The notes under the pieces: generated by a model
Told to the model about the DNA's origin: nothing
Database searches by the model: none
What the model saw: the letters and a program-made list of their open reading frames with translations, nothing else
Program-made: the position numbers and the translations under genes
NCBI GenBank assembly: GCA_900761995.1
Contig: CAAFEY010000161.1
Span: forward strand, 1-16,472
Direction of reading: 5' to 3'
DNA length: 16,472 nt
Origin: an uncultured Collinsella sp.
GTDB lineage: Bacteria; Actinomycetota; Coriobacteriia; Coriobacteriales; Coriobacteriaceae
Shown here: piece by piece, positions 13,671 to 16,472 of the stretch
Layout of the letters: the number at the start of each line of letters is the position of its first letter
Numbering within the stretch: the stretch's first letter is position 1

Positions 13671-14267
13671 ATGGATAAGGCTGAGTTGCGGCGGGCAGTG
13701 ATTGCTCGGCGCGATGCTCTTGATTTGGACTTGCGGGCGGCGAAGTCTGCCGTTATCTGTGCGCGACTTGTTGAGTTGCTGGGCAGCTCGGATCCCGCAG
13801 CCCCGCACACCGTTGCAGTCTATGCCGTAATGGGCTCCGAGGCAGATCCCGCCGCCTTTGCCGCTGCGGCCGCCGCGCGCGGCTGGCGCGTTGCCTATCC
13901 GTGCATGCTCTCGGCAATTGATGCCGCAGCTTGTGGCCAGCGCATGTGCATGCGGGCGGTCGCCGCCAGCGACGCGGCCGCGGCTCCGTTTATCACCCAT
14001 CCCACGCGAACCTTCGCTGCCGCGGACATCGACAGCGACCGCTTCCCCATCGTGTCTGCCGAGGCTCTCGACATGATTGTTGTGCCGCTCGTGGCCTTCG
14101 ACCGCACCGGCGCACGCCTGGGCTATGGCGGCGGCTGCTACGACCGCTACCTGCCCACGCTTTCGGCCACATGCCAGATCATCGGCATCACCTTTGACGA
14201 GCAGCGTGTCGACCGCGTTCCCACCGACGCCCACGACCTGCCGCTACCCCACATCATCAGCGCCTAA
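13671..14267 (+). CDS. 5-formyltetrahydrofolate cyclo-ligase (198 aa)
   Basis: Converts 5-formyl-THF to 5,10-methenyl-THF with ATP, returning a stored, inhibitory folate form to the one-carbon pool (EC 6.3.3.2; cytoplasmic). The N-terminal helix KAELRRAVIARRDAL (3-17) carries the typical basic R-R residues that contact ATP. The family signature is VVPLVAFDRTGARLGYGGGCYDRYL (137-161), followed by GITFDEQRVDRVPTDAHDLPL with the conserved D-x-x-L near the end. Length is normal. The start is the ATG at 13671 with GAGGGAG upstream; a TTG at 13644 in the same frame is rejected. It converges on metA, with 23 bases between stops. Confidence 0.93.
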   Translation: MDKAELRRAVIARRDALDLDLRAAKSAVICARLVELLGSSDPAAPHTVAVYAVMGSEADPAAFAAAAAARGWRVAYPCMLSAIDAAACGQRMCMRAVAASDAAAAPFITHPTRTFAAADIDSDRFPIVSAEALDMIVVPLVAFDRTGARLGYGGGCYDRYLPTLSATCQIIGITFDEQRVDRVPTDAHDLPLPHIISA

Positions 14268-14282
14268 CGGCTGGTGCACCTC

Positions 14283-14307
14283 CCGGCGGCCTAGTGCTCC
14301 TCGCCGG
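14283..14307. terminator. Weak inverted repeat between convergent genes
   Basis: CCGGCG (14283-14288) and CGCCGG (14302-14307) can pair across the metA stop codon. The stem is short and no T run follows, so a terminator role is only possible. Confidence 0.2.
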
Positions 14308-15217
14308 CGCGGGCCAGGTCGTAGGGCGTGGTTTGGTAGACGTAGTAGTTGAGCCAGTTGGTGTAGAACAGCTGAGCCTGGCTGCGCCAGACGTTGCGCG
14401 GCTCGGCGGTGGGGTCGTCGCCCGGGAAGTAATGCGCCGGCACCTCCGGGTTGAGCCCGCGCTTCACGTCGCGCTCGTACTCCAGGCGCAGCGTGTCGGT
14501 ATCGTACTCGGGGTGGCCAAATACAAAGAAGCGACGGCTGTCGGTCGACTTGACGATGTACAGGCCCACCTCGTCGGACACGGCCACGACCTCAAGCTGC
14601 GGCTCGGCCTCCACGTCCTCGCGGCGCACATCGGTGTTGCGCGAATGCACGGCATAGAAGCGGTCGTCGAAGCCACGGACCAGCGGGCTTTGCGGCTTCA
14701 CCAGATAATGCTCGAACACGCCGCTTGCCTTTGCCGGCAGGTCGTACTTCTGGATACCGTAATGATGGTACAGAGCGGCCTGCGCGCCCCAACAAATGTG
14801 CAGCGTAGAGTGTACGTGCGTAGTGGACCAATCCATGATCTGGCAGAGCTCGGGCCAGTAGTCGACCTCCTCGAACGGCATCTGCTCCACCGGCGCGCCC
14901 GTGATGATCAGGCCGTCGTAGTGGATGTCGCGGATGTCGTCGAACGTGCGGTAAAACGTCTCCAGGTGGCCGGCGCTCACGTGCGTGGCCTCGTGCGTCT
15001 TAGTGCGCAGCAGGTCCACCTCCACCTGCAGCGGCGTGTTGGAGAGTTTGCGCATGATCTGCGTCTCGGTAGCGATCTTGGTGGGCATGAGGTTGAGGAT
15101 GAGTACGCGCAGCGGACGGATGTCCTGGTGCAGCGCGCGGTACTCGGTCATGACAAAGATGTTCTCGCTCTCGAGCTGCGCGGCGGCAGGGAGGGCGTCG
15201 GGAATACGAATGGGCAT
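14291..15217 (-). CDS. metA: Homoserine O-acetyltransferase, MetA family (308 aa)
   Basis: Activates homoserine by O-acylation in methionine synthesis. The sequence aligns with MetA without shift: catalytic Cys142 in HICWGAQAA, His235 and Glu237 in FGHPE. Residue 111 is Glu in GAPVE. In characterised MetA enzymes Glu at 111 selects acetyl-CoA and Gly selects succinyl-CoA, so the protein is predicted to make O-acetylhomoserine despite the common succinyltransferase name (established knowledge applied by inference). The length of 308 is typical. The start is the ATG at 15217 with AGGAG 5 bases upstream. It is divergent from a dehydrogenase gene 211 bases away; no SAM riboswitch is recognisable in that gap. 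Confidence 0.95.
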   Translation of the reverse strand: MPIRIPDALPAAAQLESENIFVMTEYRALHQDIRPLRVLILNLMPTKIATETQIMRKLSNTPLQVEVDLLRTKTHEATHVSAGHLETFYRTFDDIRDIHYDGLIITGAPVEQMPFEEVDYWPELCQIMDWSTTHVHSTLHICWGAQAALYHHYGIQKYDLPAKASGVFEHYLVKPQSPLVRGFDDRFYAVHSRNTDVRREDVEAEPQLEVVAVSDEVGLYIVKSTDSRRFFVFGHPEYDTDTLRLEYERDVKRGLNPEVPAHYFPGDDPTAEPRNVWRSQAQLFYTNWLNYYVYQTTPYDLARAGEEH

Positions 15218-15428
15218 GGATGCTCCTTACGAGTCAGTTGCAGCTATGGTACAACGACCGGCCCCATCCGCGCGAGCGCATCGCCCAGCGATGCCGTCAG
15301 CGGCCCAAATCACTCCAAAAGTAGAGATTAAGGCATGTCCCAAAATCTACTGCACTTTAGCCTAGCAAAGTAACAGCAGAACGCTACAATGATTCGACGC
15401 GAAAAACTCGGCCGAAAGGATACATGAT
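15218..15428. promoter_or_regulatory. Divergent control region between metA and the dehydrogenase
   Basis: Contents seen: a perfect small hairpin GCATCGC-CCA-GCGATGC (15278-15294); an inverted repeat AGTAGA (15320-15325) and TCTACT (15346-15351) flanked on both sides by AAA/TTT words; and TACAAT (15385-15390) as a likely -10 box for the dehydrogenase. No clear -35 box or known riboswitch fold is visible. Confidence 0.4.
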
Positions 15429-16406
15429 ATGTACCAGACGCGTAAGATCGGTGTGGTCGGCCAGGGCCACGTAGGAGCACATGTCGCCAACAGCCTGCTC
15501 ATGCAGGGCATTGCCGATGAGCTGTACCTGTGCGATATCAACGAGGCCAAGGTGACATCCGAGGTCCAGGACCTGCGCGACTCCCTTTCGTTTGTCCCGT
15601 ACAACACCAAGATCGTCAACTGCTACGACCACTACGAGGAGCTGGCCTGCTGCGACGTCATCGTCAACGCCGCCGGCAAGGTCGCGCTGGCCGCCGGCAA
15701 CCGTGACGGCGAGCTGTTCTTTACCACCGACGCCGCCCGCACCTTTGCCAAACGCATCGTCGACGCCGGCTTCGACGGCATCTTCGTGAGCATCTCCAAC
15801 CCCTGCGACGTCGTGTGCACCGAGCTTTGGCACCTGACCGGCTACGATCCCAAGAAGATCATCGGCTCGGGCTGCGGCCTGGACTCCGCCCGCCTGCGCA
15901 CCGAGATCTCCAAGAAGGTCGGCGTGAGTCCCAAGTCCATCGACGCCTACATGATCGGCGAGCACGGCTTTAGCCAACTGGCTGCCTTTAAGGCCGCGAC
16001 CATCGCCGGCAAGAGCCTCAACGAGCTTCAGGCCGAGAACCCCGACAAGTACGCCTTTGACCACATGGAGGTCGAGGAGCTCGCGCGCAAGGGCGGCTAT
16101 GTGACCTACCAGGGCAAGCAGTGCACCGAGTACGCCGTCGCCAACTCCGCCGCGCGCGTCTGCGCCGCCGTGCTGCACAACGAGCACGCCGTGCTTTCCG
16201 CTTCTACGCTTATGACCGGCCAGTATGGCGAGGAGGGCATCTTTACCTCCCTGCCGTGCGTGATCGGCGCCGAGGGCGTCGAGGAAGTCTACACGCTCGA
16301 CCTGTCCGAGCACGAGCTCGAGGGCTTCCACAAGAGCTGCCAGCACATCCGCGACAACATCGCCCAGCTCGACTGGTGGGATGCCGAGGCCTACGACGCC
16401 AAGTAA
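15429..16406 (+). CDS. L-lactate / L-2-hydroxyacid dehydrogenase family (325 aa)
   Basis: NAD-dependent oxidoreductase of the LDH/MDH superfamily. Seen: nucleotide-binding GQGHVG (11-16), NAD-selecting D36, SNPCD (123-127), LDSARLR with D152 and R155 (151-157), and GEHG with the catalytic H179 (177-180). The substrate loop is unusual: after AAG (81-83) it reads KVALAAGNRDGEL, with no Gln (lactate type) or Arg (malate type) where residue 102 of LDH would fall. This resembles L-2-hydroxyisocaproate dehydrogenases, which take branched or aromatic 2-oxo acids (inference). It may reduce amino-acid-derived keto acids during fermentation. The start is the ATG at 15429 with AAAGGA 8 bases upstream; an ATG at 15424 is out of frame. 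Downstream DNA to the window end shows nothing further. Confidence 0.88.
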   Translation: MYQTRKIGVVGQGHVGAHVANSLLMQGIADELYLCDINEAKVTSEVQDLRDSLSFVPYNTKIVNCYDHYEELACCDVIVNAAGKVALAAGNRDGELFFTTDAARTFAKRIVDAGFDGIFVSISNPCDVVCTELWHLTGYDPKKIIGSGCGLDSARLRTEISKKVGVSPKSIDAYMIGEHGFSQLAAFKAATIAGKSLNELQAENPDKYAFDHMEVEELARKGGYVTYQGKQCTEYAVANSAARVCAAVLHNEHAVLSASTLMTGQYGEEGIFTSLPCVIGAEGVEEVYTLDLSEHELEGFHKSCQHIRDNIAQLDWWDAEAYDAK

Positions 16407-16472
16407 GCGTCGGTTGCCACAACACCTCGCGAATCTATGCGCGATACCAAGCGGGCCGCGCCGGAAATCCCC

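Overview
The window looks like a chromosome segment of a high-GC Gram-positive bacterium of the class Coriobacteriia, most likely a Collinsella-type gut anaerobe. This is an inference. It rests on GC-rich third codon positions, AAAGGAG-type ribosome binding sites, the mix of core genes (presequence-protease-like M16C peptidase, MetA with an acetyl-CoA-type Glu111, an L-2-hydroxyacid dehydrogenase), and a 367-residue AbiEi/DUF559-like protein of a kind I associate with that class. No 16S or marker gene is present to prove it.

Layout. (a) 1-1433: a complete EamA/DMT transporter on the minus strand, then a tRNA-Val(GAC) with its own promoter and terminator. (b) 1434-1907: a gene-free stretch holding a short imperfect tandem repeat and a 184-bp MITE-like inverted-repeat element. 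(c) 1908-9139: an accessory block. It contains a putative nuclease-fold AbiEi-like protein, a DUF5710 protein with two CxxC pairs, a divergent Sau3AI-type restriction-modification pair (endonuclease on minus, cytosine-5 methyltransferase on plus, predicted site GATC), an unrecognised 163-residue protein, and an AlbA_2/GHKL-type (Schlafen-like) ATP-binding regulator. (d) 9140-9760: a 620-bp intergenic region dense in structure. It has nested operator-like palindromes around a good minus-strand promoter, a 54-nt leader hairpin made of TATCTCTC units, and a REP-like cluster of inverted repeats. (e) 9761-12805: the large M16C metallopeptidase. (f) 12819-13651: a HicA/HicB-like toxin-antitoxin pair with a -10 box inside a perfect palindrome and a LexA-box-like site upstream, bracketed by two hairpins that share a GGGACAGGT core. 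(g) 13671-16406: housekeeping metabolism, namely 5-formyl-THF cyclo-ligase, convergent MetA (homoserine O-acetyltransferase) and a divergent L-2-hydroxyacid dehydrogenase.

How it fits together. The core metabolic genes are ordinary. The interest lies in the accessory block and in the non-coding DNA: the R-M pair has its own predicted recognition site in the methyltransferase promoter region, the AlbA_2 gene sits behind unusually elaborate cis-structure, and the toxin-antitoxin promoter looks both autoregulated and possibly SOS-linked. No feature here clearly constitutes a wholly new system. The best candidates for something undescribed are the AlbA_2 gene with its leader, and the repeat families at 1688-1871, 9447-9626 and 12819/13619.
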